DNA of 5,131 nt from Chloroflexota bacterium. GTDB lineage: Bacteria > Chloroflexota > Anaerolineae > Anaerolineales > Anaerolineaceae. Both the position numbers and the translations under genes were made by a program. Location of the stretch: the NCBI GenBank assembly GCA_023406965.1, contig JAEXTI010000067.1:1-5131 (forward strand), given 5' to 3'. The notes below the pieces were generated by a model. It did not search any database and was not told where the DNA came from. It saw only the letters and a list, made by a program, of their open reading frames with translations. This document shows positions 1 to 5,131 of the stretch, in pieces (within the stretch, counting starts at the first letter, position 1; each line of letters opens with the position of its first letter).

Positions 1-904
1 CAAGGTCGGCGGCGCCTACCACGGCTGGAGCGACTCGATGGTGTACGCCCTGCACGTTCCGGGCACCGGCCGCCTCGAATCGACCGGCATTCCTCGCGGC
101 GGGACCTCTGCCACCAACGAGTTCTTCCCCAACAGCCTGGCGGCCCTCAAGCGCCAGTTGATCTTCAACCAACTGCGCGGCGGCACCGCCGCCGTGATTG
201 TCGAACCCCTGGGCCCGGAATCGGGCACGCGCCCCGTCCCGTTTGACTTCAACCAGAAAATCCGCGAGTTGTGCGATCAGTTCGGCGCCCTGCTCATCTT
301 CGACGAGGTCGTCACCGGGTTCCGCGTGGGATTGGGTGGCGCGCAAGGCTACTTCGGCGTCAAGCCCGACTTGACCGTCTTCGGCAAGTGTATCACGGGC
401 GGCTACCCCATGGCCGGCGGCGTGGGTGGGCGCGCAGACGTGATCCGCTGTTTCGCGGCGGGCATTGGCGGAATCGGTGAGCGGGCCTACATTGGCGGTA
501 CGCTTTCGGCTAACCCGCTCTCCTGTGTGGCCGGTTATTACTCCATCCTGGAAATGGAACGCACAAACGCCCCGGTTATCGCTGGCCGGGCCGGAGACCG
601 CCTTTGCCAGGGGCTGCAAGCCATCATTGACAAACACGGTCTGCCCTTCGTGGCTTACAATCAAGGTTCCATCGTGCATCTTGAAACCGCCGGCACCATG
701 CTCCTGGATCTACGCAATCCGCTGCGCCTGGCCCGTGAACTCAAACCACGCAAGCACATGATGGAAGAGATGGGCGCCGGGTATATGTCCCAAGGATTAA
801 TCACGCTGGCGGGCTCGCGGATGTATACTTCAATGGCAGATACCGATGAAGTCATCGATGAAGCCCTGAACAAATTCGAGACGGTGCTGGCTGCTTGCGT
901 TTGA
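1..904 (+). CDS. Class III PLP-dependent aminotransferase, glutamate-1-semialdehyde aminomutase-like (5' end missing)
   Basis: The reading frame is open from base 2 and ends at TGA 902-904, giving 300 visible codons. The family is usually about 430-460 residues, so roughly the first 130 or more lie upstream of the window. Family landmarks appear in the expected order: a YHGW segment at fragment residues 6-9, a glycine/proline-rich VEPLGPESG stretch, FDEVVTGFR with the Asp expected to bind the PLP pyridine nitrogen (codon 302-304), FGKCITGGYPMAG with the expected Schiff-base Lys (codon 386-388), and GGTLSANPL with the phosphate-contacting Thr. The C-terminus ends in the family's usual TDEVIDEAL-type helix. 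The fold and PLP use are secure. The reaction is not: the protein resembles the GSA aminomutase branch, but its neighbours are a transporter and a sugar kinase rather than tetrapyrrole genes, so a catabolic transaminase is more likely than HemL. It is cytosolic by family and is followed 11 nt later by the MFS gene. Confidence 0.9.
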   Translation, partial: KVGGAYHGWSDSMVYALHVPGTGRLESTGIPRGGTSATNEFFPNSLAALKRQLIFNQLRGGTAAVIVEPLGPESGTRPVPFDFNQKIRELCDQFGALLIFDEVVTGFRVGLGGAQGYFGVKPDLTVFGKCITGGYPMAGGVGGRADVIRCFAAGIGGIGERAYIGGTLSANPLSCVAGYYSILEMERTNAPVIAGRAGDRLCQGLQAIIDKHGLPFVAYNQGSIVHLETAGTMLLDLRNPLRLARELKPRKHMMEEMGAGYMSQGLITLAGSRMYTSMADTDEVIDEALNKFETVLAACV

Positions 905-909
905 GGAGG
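903..909 (+). promoter_or_regulatory. Shine-Dalgarno GAGGAGG for the MFS gene
   Basis: A near-perfect anti-16S match, GAGGAGG, overlaps the aminotransferase stop codon and sits 6 nt before ATG 916. It decides the start of the transporter in favour of ATG 916 over the in-frame TTG at 895, which lies inside the upstream gene and has no such site. The overlap with the stop suggests coupled translation of the two genes. Confidence 0.85.
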
Positions 910-915
910 CCCCTC

Positions 916-2148
916 ATGACATCGAGCTATAAACTCTACAAGCAACGCTGGGTGGTGCTGGCTGTGACCATGTTCATCAACCTGACTATTCAGATGCTGT
1001 GGATCACCTACGCGCCGATCACCGGCCCCGCGGCATCCTTTTATGGGGTCACAGACCTGCAAATCGGCTTCCTGGCAATGTCCTTCATGATCGCTTTCAT
1101 TCCGCTGTCCATCCCGGTCTCCTGGGTCATTGACACCTACGGCTTCAAAATCGCCGTCGGCATTGGCGCGGTGATGATGGGCGTTTTCGGCATGCTGCGC
1201 GGATTCGCGGGCGCCAATTACTCTCTCGTCTTGTGGAGCACCATCGGCATCGCCGCGGCTCAGCCCTTCTTGCTCAATGCCTGGACCACGGTTCCGGCCA
1301 AATGGTTCGCTATGGAAGAACGCGCCACTGCGGTTGGGTTGATTCAACTGGCCAATCTGGTCGGCACCGCCCTCGGCATGGTCCTGACACCCATCCTCAT
1401 CGAATCGACCTCCATCCCGACCATACAACTGATCTACGGCGCCATCGCCGCTTTCTCAGCCCTCTTATTCATCCTCCTGTCCAAAGAAGCCCCACCCACG
1501 CCGCCCGGCCCCGCCGGAAGCGAAGTTCGCGCCCTCATGTTGGATGGCCTCAAACACGCCCTCAGGGTCAAACCTTTCTGGCTGTATCTGTGCGTCACCT
1601 TCATCGGCCTGGGCATTTTCAACGGCTTAACCACCTGGGTGGAAAACATCATCCGCCCGCGCGGCTTCACCCCCACCGATGCGGGCACGCTCGGCGCACT
1701 GATGCTGTTCGGTGGTGTGTTGGGTGCGGTCATCGTCCCAATCTTCTCCGATAAGCAGCACCGCCGAACACCCTATATCCTTCTCGGCTTGCTCCTGGCT
1801 ATTCCCGGCCTGATCGGCCTGACCTTTGCCACCAGCCGCTGGCTGTTGTTTGCCAGCGCCTTTGAAATGGGCTTCTTTCTGGTCAGCACCAATCCCATCG
1901 GCATGCAGTACGCCGCCGAAATCACGCACCCCACTCCCGAAGGCACATCCAACGGCCTGATCCAGTTATTCGGTCAGGCTTCGGTGGTGTTTGTGTACAT
2001 CATGGAGGCCTTGAAGGCCTCAGACGGCTCCTTCACCCCTGCCTTGCTGTTGGCGATTGGCTTATTAGTGGTCAGCGTCTTGCTGGTTACACAAATGAAA
2101 GAAGCGAAAACCTTGCACAAACCTGAGAGCCTGTCCGTGAGTAAATAA
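916..2148 (+). CDS. Major facilitator superfamily transporter, FLVCR-like
   Basis: This is a 410-residue integral membrane protein of typical MFS length, with about twelve hydrophobic segments in two halves. A loop at about residues 190-220, starting with a proline-rich stretch (EAPPTPPGPAG), separates them. The loop between helices 2 and 3 carries a motif-A-like Asp-x-x-Gly (VIDTYGFK, residues 71-78). The helix 4-5 region reads AQPFLLNAW followed by KWFAMEERATA (about 115-139). This resembles the FLVCR/SLC49 branch, in which a WF...ER/EV-A-T element follows a glutamine-containing helix. It probably moves a small organic solute across the cytoplasmic membrane. Known FLVCR proteins handle choline, ethanolamine or haem, but the bacterial relatives are largely uncharacterised, so no substrate is assigned. 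It lies between the aminotransferase (11 nt before) and the kinase (4 nt after), which suggests import of that pathway's substrate. ATG 916 is chosen over TTG 895 because of its strong ribosome-binding site. Confidence 0.9.
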   Translation: MTSSYKLYKQRWVVLAVTMFINLTIQMLWITYAPITGPAASFYGVTDLQIGFLAMSFMIAFIPLSIPVSWVIDTYGFKIAVGIGAVMMGVFGMLRGFAGANYSLVLWSTIGIAAAQPFLLNAWTTVPAKWFAMEERATAVGLIQLANLVGTALGMVLTPILIESTSIPTIQLIYGAIAAFSALLFILLSKEAPPTPPGPAGSEVRALMLDGLKHALRVKPFWLYLCVTFIGLGIFNGLTTWVENIIRPRGFTPTDAGTLGALMLFGGVLGAVIVPIFSDKQHRRTPYILLGLLLAIPGLIGLTFATSRWLLFASAFEMGFFLVSTNPIGMQYAAEITHPTPEGTSNGLIQLFGQASVVFVYIMEALKASDGSFTPALLLAIGLLVVSVLLVTQMKEAKTLHKPESLSVSK

Positions 2149-2152
2149 GCGT

Positions 2153-3733
2153 ATGACACCCGAAAAGACCCTCCTGGCTGTGGATTTTGGCACTTCCGGC
2201 ATGAAAGTCGCGCTCATCTCAATCACCGGAAGGGTGATGGGCTGGGAGAGTGAACCCGTACGTCTCATCCTCACCCCCGACGGCGGTGCTGAACAATCGC
2301 CCGACGAATGGTGGCAGGCCTTCCTCTCCGCCGCCGGGCGGCTGCTGCGCAATATGCCCGAAGCCGCCGCCAACGTGATCGCCGTGTGCTGCTCCACACA
2401 AGGAGAAGGGACCGTCGCCGTAGATCAAGATGGCAACGCCCTGGGTAATGCCATCCTGTGGATGGACATGCGCGGCGCGCCGTTCTTGCGCAAGCAATTG
2501 CAAGGTTGGCCCAGCCTGGATGGGGCAGATCTCTTCAAAGTGCTGCGCTTTGTGCGCCTCACCGGCGGGATGCCCTCCATGACCGGCAAAGACCCCGCCG
2601 GACACATGCTGCTCCTCCGAGAAACACAGCCCGACCTGTATAAACGCGCCTATAAATTCCTCAACGTTCTCGATTATATGAATCTGCGACTCACAGGTGA
2701 GTTCGCCGCCAGTTCCGACTCCATCGTCACCTCCTGGGTGACCGACAATCGCGATCCCGATGCGCTGCACTACGACGACTCCCTGATCAGTATGCTGGGC
2801 CTCGACCGTCAAAAACTGCCCGAGGTTGTACCCTGCACCCAGGTCATCGGCAGCCTGCGCAGCGAAGTGGCCTCCGCACTGGGACTGTCCCCAGACGTGA
2901 AGGTAGTGGCAGGCGCTATTGACACCACCGCCGCCGCCATCGGCGCGGGGGCTGTGGAAGACTACGCCACGCATTTGTACATCGGCACCTCCTCCTGGAT
3001 GGCTGCCCATGTGCCTTTTAAGAAGACAGATGTGTTCTGCAGCCTGGCATCCATCCCCTGCGCCGTGCCCGGGCGTTATATGCTCACCGCGCTGCAAGCC
3101 ACCGCGGGCGGCAACCTGACTTTCCTGCGCGATAACATCATCTACCACAAGGACGAATTACTGCAGGAAGCGGACGTGCCCGATATCTTCAAGGTTCTTG
3201 ATCAAATCGCCGAGCGCGTTCCTGCTGGAGCCAACGGCGTGATCTACACCCCCTGGATCTGGGGTGAGCGCGCCCCGGTCGAAGATCGCAATCTGCGCGC
3301 CGGGCTCTACAACTTATCCCTGAACAACACCCGCGAAGACATCATTCGGGCTTTTTTGGAGGGAATCGCCTTCAACACTCGCGGGCTGCTGGCGCCCGTC
3401 GAAAAGTTCCTGGGGCGCAAAGTGAACAGCATCAACATCGTGGGCGGTGGAGCCCAGTCGGACGTATGGTGCCAGATTTTCGCCGACGTCATGAACCTGG
3501 AGATCAAACAGGTCAAAGGCCCCATCTATGCCAATGCCCGCGGAGCGGCCTGGATCGGCGCTGTAGGCATGGGTGAAATCCAGTTCGCCGATATTCCCCA
3601 ACTGGTACAGTATAGACACTCCTACCAACCCCAACCCAAGAATCGCGCAACTTATGATGAGAAGTATGCCGTGTTCAAAGACATCTACCGGCACATGAAA
3701 AAGATCTATGCCAGGTTAAATTCGCCCCGCTGA
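2153..3733 (+). CDS. FGGY-family carbohydrate kinase (xylulokinase-like)
   Basis: A complete 526-residue protein, within the usual FGGY range. It should be a cytosolic kinase transferring phosphate from ATP to a sugar or polyol. The N-terminal domain opens with the ATP phosphate-binding strand-turn LLAVDFGTSGMKVAL (residues 7-21). ILWMDMRG (101-108) matches the xylulokinase-type substrate loop. AGAIDTTAAAIGAG (253-266) holds the probable catalytic base Asp257, and YIGTSSW (276-282) starts the C-terminal ATPase domain. GGGAQSDVWCQIFADV (431-446) is the second FGGY signature. The usual xylulokinase QMHG loop reads STQGEG here (81-86), so the substrate may not be xylulose. The start must be ATG 2153, because the next Met lies after the phosphate-binding turn. 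Only 4 nt separate it from the MFS stop and no good Shine-Dalgarno is visible, so translation probably reinitiates from the upstream gene. Family is certain; substrate is unknown. Confidence 0.93.
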   Translation: MTPEKTLLAVDFGTSGMKVALISITGRVMGWESEPVRLILTPDGGAEQSPDEWWQAFLSAAGRLLRNMPEAAANVIAVCCSTQGEGTVAVDQDGNALGNAILWMDMRGAPFLRKQLQGWPSLDGADLFKVLRFVRLTGGMPSMTGKDPAGHMLLLRETQPDLYKRAYKFLNVLDYMNLRLTGEFAASSDSIVTSWVTDNRDPDALHYDDSLISMLGLDRQKLPEVVPCTQVIGSLRSEVASALGLSPDVKVVAGAIDTTAAAIGAGAVEDYATHLYIGTSSWMAAHVPFKKTDVFCSLASIPCAVPGRYMLTALQATAGGNLTFLRDNIIYHKDELLQEADVPDIFKVLDQIAERVPAGANGVIYTPWIWGERAPVEDRNLRAGLYNLSLNNTREDIIRAFLEGIAFNTRGLLAPVEKFLGRKVNSINIVGGGAQSDVWCQIFADVMNLEIKQVKGPIYANARGAAWIGAVGMGEIQFADIPQLVQYRHSYQPQPKNRATYDEKYAVFKDIYRHMKKIYARLNSPR

Positions 3734-3777
3734 TCCTCAAACGCTCATAATATGAAAATGCCCAATCAGGAGACATC

Positions 3778-3799
3778 CACAGGCCCGGCATGGTCTGTG
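3778..3799 (+). other. Intergenic hairpin after the kinase gene, possible 3'-end or attenuated terminator
   Basis: CACAGGCC and GGTCTGTG form an 8-bp stem with one G-U pair around a 6-nt loop (CGGCAT), starting 44 nt after the kinase stop. No T-run follows, so it is not a standard intrinsic terminator. It could stabilise the 3' end of the metabolic mRNA or act as a weak or factor-assisted terminator. Seen by eye only; no folding energy was calculated. Confidence 0.35.
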
Positions 3800-3840
3800 C
3801 ACTTGGGATTAACCTCTTAGAGAATTGTGACATCCGGGCG

Positions 3841-3869
3841 TTCCGAGTCCCGTTTTCTAAGGCTATAAT
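3841..3869 (+). promoter_or_regulatory. Sigma-70-type promoter of arsR
   Basis: A consensus -10 box TATAAT lies at 3864-3869. With 17-nt spacing the -35 position is TTCCGA (3841-3846), which matches TTGACA at three of six bases. A start 7-9 nt after the -10 box would fall at about 3876-3878, immediately before or on the arsR ATG at 3879. A strong -10 with a poor -35 is common for repressor-controlled promoters. The transcript would have essentially no 5' leader. Confidence 0.6.
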
Positions 3870-3890
3870 ATATTCATTATGGCGAATGTA
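3869..3890 (+). promoter_or_regulatory. Candidate ArsR operator overlapping the -10 box and the start codon
   Basis: TATATTC (3869-3875) and GAATGTA (3884-3890) form an inverted repeat with 7-bp arms, one mismatch and an 8-nt spacer. ArsR/SmtB dimers typically bind AT-rich imperfect dyads containing ATTC/GAAT-like half-sites at their own promoters. Binding here would cover the -10 edge, the expected transcription start and the first codons of arsR, which suits autorepression. A second overlapping dyad, ATAAT-N6-ATTAT (3865-3880), covers the same spot. Assignment rests on position and symmetry only. Confidence 0.4.
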
Positions 3891-4301
3891 TCCGTTTCTG
3901 ATCTCCCCATCGAAGATATATCCCGGCTGCTAGCCATGGTCGGCCAACCGGCCCGCATTCAAATCCTGTTTGTTATCGGCGAACAAGAAGCTTGCGTTTG
4001 TCATCTGGAGGCTGTGCTGGACATGCGCCAGGCCAGTATCTCTCAGCACCTGATGGCGCTGCGCAAAGCCAATTTGGTCATCACCAATCGGGAGGGCCGC
4101 AACATCTTCTACCGATTAGCCCGCCCCGAAGTGATTAGCCTGCTCGGGCAGGCGGCGCAACTGGCAGGTATTCAACCTGAGGTGCTTCACGCGTTGGCCC
4201 GCCGCCCAGTAGATGGCTGTCCCTGCCCGCAATGCAATCCAGAGATGGATCCAAAATCATCCTGTGCCAATCTGCATCCTAAAAAACTGATTAAGGAGTG
4301 A
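3879..4301 (+). CDS. arsR: ArsR/SmtB-family arsenic-responsive transcriptional repressor
   Basis: A 140-residue winged-helix repressor, slightly longer than the usual 100-120. An N-terminal helix containing QPARIQIL (23-30) leads to ACVCHL (38-43), the CVC thiolate motif that in E. coli ArsR (Cys32, Cys34) binds As(III) or Sb(III). The recognition helix-turn-helix is [18 protein letters not shown] (50-67), followed by the wing with [10 protein letters not shown] (71-80). A C-terminal extension carries Cys114, Cys116 and Cys119 in CPCPQC, then Cys129. The third E. coli ligand, Cys37, corresponds to Glu44 here, so the tail may provide the missing thiolate. It should repress its own promoter and the downstream acr3, and release DNA when metalloid binds. 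There is no Shine-Dalgarno before ATG 3879; the close TATAAT implies leaderless translation. It ends 7 nt before acr3, whose ribosome-binding site overlaps this stop codon. Confidence 0.93.
   Translation: MANVSVSDLPIEDISRLLAMVGQPARIQILFVIGEQEACVCHLEAVLDMRQASISQHLMALRKANLVITNREGRNIFYRLARPEVISLLGQAAQLAGIQPEVLHALARRPVDGCPCPQCNPEMDPKSSCANLHPKKLIKE
4293..4298 (+). promoter_or_regulatory. Shine-Dalgarno AAGGAG for acr3
   Basis: AAGGAG lies 10 nt before ATG 4309 and directly abuts the arsR TGA (4299-4301). It supports the acr3 start and suggests that arsR and acr3 are translated as a coupled pair. It contrasts with arsR itself, which has no such site. Confidence 0.8.
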
Positions 4302-4308
4302 GATAGTC

Positions 4309-5131
4309 ATGGAAAACACCAGTGTTACCCGCCGGCTTTCTTTTTTGGACCGTTACCTGACCCTGTGGATCTTTCTGGCCATGGCTGTCGGCGTGGGCCT
4401 GGGCTACCTGCTGCCCAAAGCGGTAGAAGCCTTCAATAGCGCCGTCTCGGTGGGTACCACCAACATCCCCATCGCGCTCGGCCTGATCCTGATGATGTAT
4501 CCGCCCCTGGCCAAAGTGCATTACGACGAGCTGGGCAAAGTCTTCCGCAACTGGAAGGTACTGGGCCTTTCGCTGCTGCAAAATTGGGTCATCGGCCCCA
4601 TCCTCATGTTCCTGCTGGCCATCGTCTTCTTGCGCGGCTATCCCGAATATATGGCCGGGCTAATCATGATCGGCCTGGCCCGCTGCATCGCCATGGTCAT
4701 CGTGTGGAACGAACTGGCCAAAGGCGACACCGACTACGCCGCCGGGTTGGTGGCATTCAACAGTATCTTCCAGGTGCTCTTCTACAGCGTTTACGCTTAT
4801 GTCTTCATCACCGTGCTGCCCACCTTGTTCGGACTGGAAGGTGTGGCCGTCCACATTACCATCGGCGAGATTGCCAAATCCGTCTTCATCTACTTAGGCA
4901 TCCCCTTCATCGCCGGGTTCATCACCAACATGGTTCTCACCCGTCTAAAGGGCAAAGAGTGGTACTACAAGACCTTCATCCCCAAGATCAGCCCGGTCAC
5001 GCTCATCGCCCTGCTCTTCACCATTCTGGTCATGTTCTCGCTCAAGGGCAACCTGATCGTCACCATTCCCATGGACGTGGTGCGCATCGCCATTCCACTG
5101 CTGATCTACTTCGTGGGCATGTTCCTGGTCA
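4309..5131 (+). CDS. acr3: ACR3-family arsenite efflux permease (3' end beyond the window)
   Basis: The frame is open from ATG 4309 to the window edge, showing 274 residues of a family that usually has about 350-370; perhaps 80-100 are missing. Acr3 is a ten-helix cytoplasmic-membrane carrier that expels arsenite, by proton exchange in studied members. About eight hydrophobic segments are visible, near residues 17-37, 47-64, 84-108, 114-133, 144-173, 189-211, 227-245 and 257-274. The diagnostic segment [19 protein letters not shown] (122-140) in helix 4 contains Cys126, equivalent to the essential Cys129 of Alkaliphilus Acr3. Other family hallmarks are [10 protein letters not shown] (61-70) and the internal [11 protein letters not shown] (150-160). 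The conserved Glu of a late helix falls outside the window. It lies 7 nt after arsR with a good ribosome-binding site and should be controlled by it. The Cys126 motif distinguishes it from unrelated ArsB permeases. Confidence 0.95.
   Translation, partial: MENTSVTRRLSFLDRYLTLWIFLAMAVGVGLGYLLPKAVEAFNSAVSVGTTNIPIALGLILMMYPPLAKVHYDELGKVFRNWKVLGLSLLQNWVIGPILMFLLAIVFLRGYPEYMAGLIMIGLARCIAMVIVWNELAKGDTDYAAGLVAFNSIFQVLFYSVYAYVFITVLPTLFGLEGVAVHITIGEIAKSVFIYLGIPFIAGFITNMVLTRLKGKEWYYKTFIPKISPVTLIALLFTILVMFSLKGNLIVTIPMDVVRIAIPLLIYFVGMFLV

Larger units (their letters stand above)
3734..3878. other. 145-nt intergenic region between the metabolic cluster and the ars operon
   Basis: This stretch is more AT-rich than the flanking genes, especially in its last 30 nt. 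It holds the hairpin at 3778-3799 and the arsR promoter with part of a candidate operator at its right end. A short open frame of 22 codons at 3752-3820 has no ribosome-binding site and is not called a gene. It is the only gap longer than 12 nt in the window and the natural boundary between two transcription units. Confidence 0.7.

Noticed and set aside
895..918. TTG 895 as an upstream start for the MFS gene
   Set aside because: It would add seven residues encoded inside the aminotransferase end and has no ribosome-binding site. GAGGAGG placed 6 nt before ATG 916 is clearly better.
661..1428. 255-codon minus-strand open frame across the aminotransferase/MFS junction
   Set aside because: Its composition is low-complexity and hydrophilic (Asp, Gly, His, Arg), it has no domain, and it spans two confident plus-strand genes. 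It is a shadow frame.
2219..3148. 309-codon open frame on the minus strand inside the kinase gene
   Set aside because: It lies wholly opposite a well-supported FGGY kinase, is rich in Gly and His with no recognisable domain, and is expected from the C-rich third codon positions of the real gene.
3752..3820. 22-codon open frame in the intergenic region, a possible leader peptide
   Set aside because: It has no Shine-Dalgarno and no promoter with a recognisable -35 box, its product shows no recognisable features, and it overlaps the hairpin. A random frame of this length is expected.
3814..3822. Short palindrome CTCTTAGAG as a possible operator
   Set aside because: It is only nine bases with no extended symmetry, lies about 40 nt upstream of the -10 box, and is likely to occur by chance. 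The dyad at the start codon is better placed.
3835..3856. CGGG...CCCG followed by TTTT, a possible intrinsic terminator
   Set aside because: The stem is only 4 bp with a 10-nt loop and the T-run is four bases, and it overlaps the -35 region of the arsR promoter. It is too weak to call.

Overview
The window carries five genes, all on the + strand, in two apparent transcription units. It is GC-rich with a strong C/G preference at third codon positions, and intergenic gaps are short. The style of the proteins (a two-cysteine ArsR with a CPCPQC tail, ACR3-type arsenite efflux, FGGY and FLVCR-like families) would fit a Chloroflexota/Anaerolineae-like environmental bacterium. That placement is a weak impression from protein style; there is no rRNA or other phylogenetic marker here.

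Unit 1 (bases 1-3733) is a metabolic cluster. It holds the 3' two thirds of a class III PLP-dependent aminotransferase (glutamate-1-semialdehyde aminomutase-like), a 12-helix MFS transporter with FLVCR-like features, and a complete FGGY-family carbohydrate/polyol kinase. The genes are 11 and 4 nt apart, so they are almost certainly co-transcribed and probably translationally coupled. The promoter lies upstream of the window. An importer, a sugar/polyol kinase and an aminotransferase suggest uptake and catabolism of a small hydroxylated or aminated metabolite. The substrate cannot be read from the sequence.

The 145-nt gap (3734-3878) separates the units. It contains a hairpin 44 nt after the kinase stop, a strong TATAAT -10 box just before arsR, and an imperfect inverted repeat lying across the arsR start.

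Unit 2 (3879 to the window end) is an arsenic-resistance operon. arsR encodes an ArsR/SmtB repressor with a CVC metalloid-binding motif and extra C-terminal cysteines. It is followed 7 nt later by acr3, an arsenite efflux permease truncated by the window edge. ArsR probably represses its own promoter until As(III) or Sb(III) binds, and Acr3 then expels the arsenite. The arsR mRNA looks leaderless, whereas acr3 has a good Shine-Dalgarno that overlaps the arsR stop.

I see no mobile element, CRISPR array, tRNA or rRNA, and no clear evidence of a wholly new system. The most unusual points are the unassigned aminotransferase-transporter-kinase cluster and the ArsR cysteine layout with its start-codon-overlapping operator candidate.
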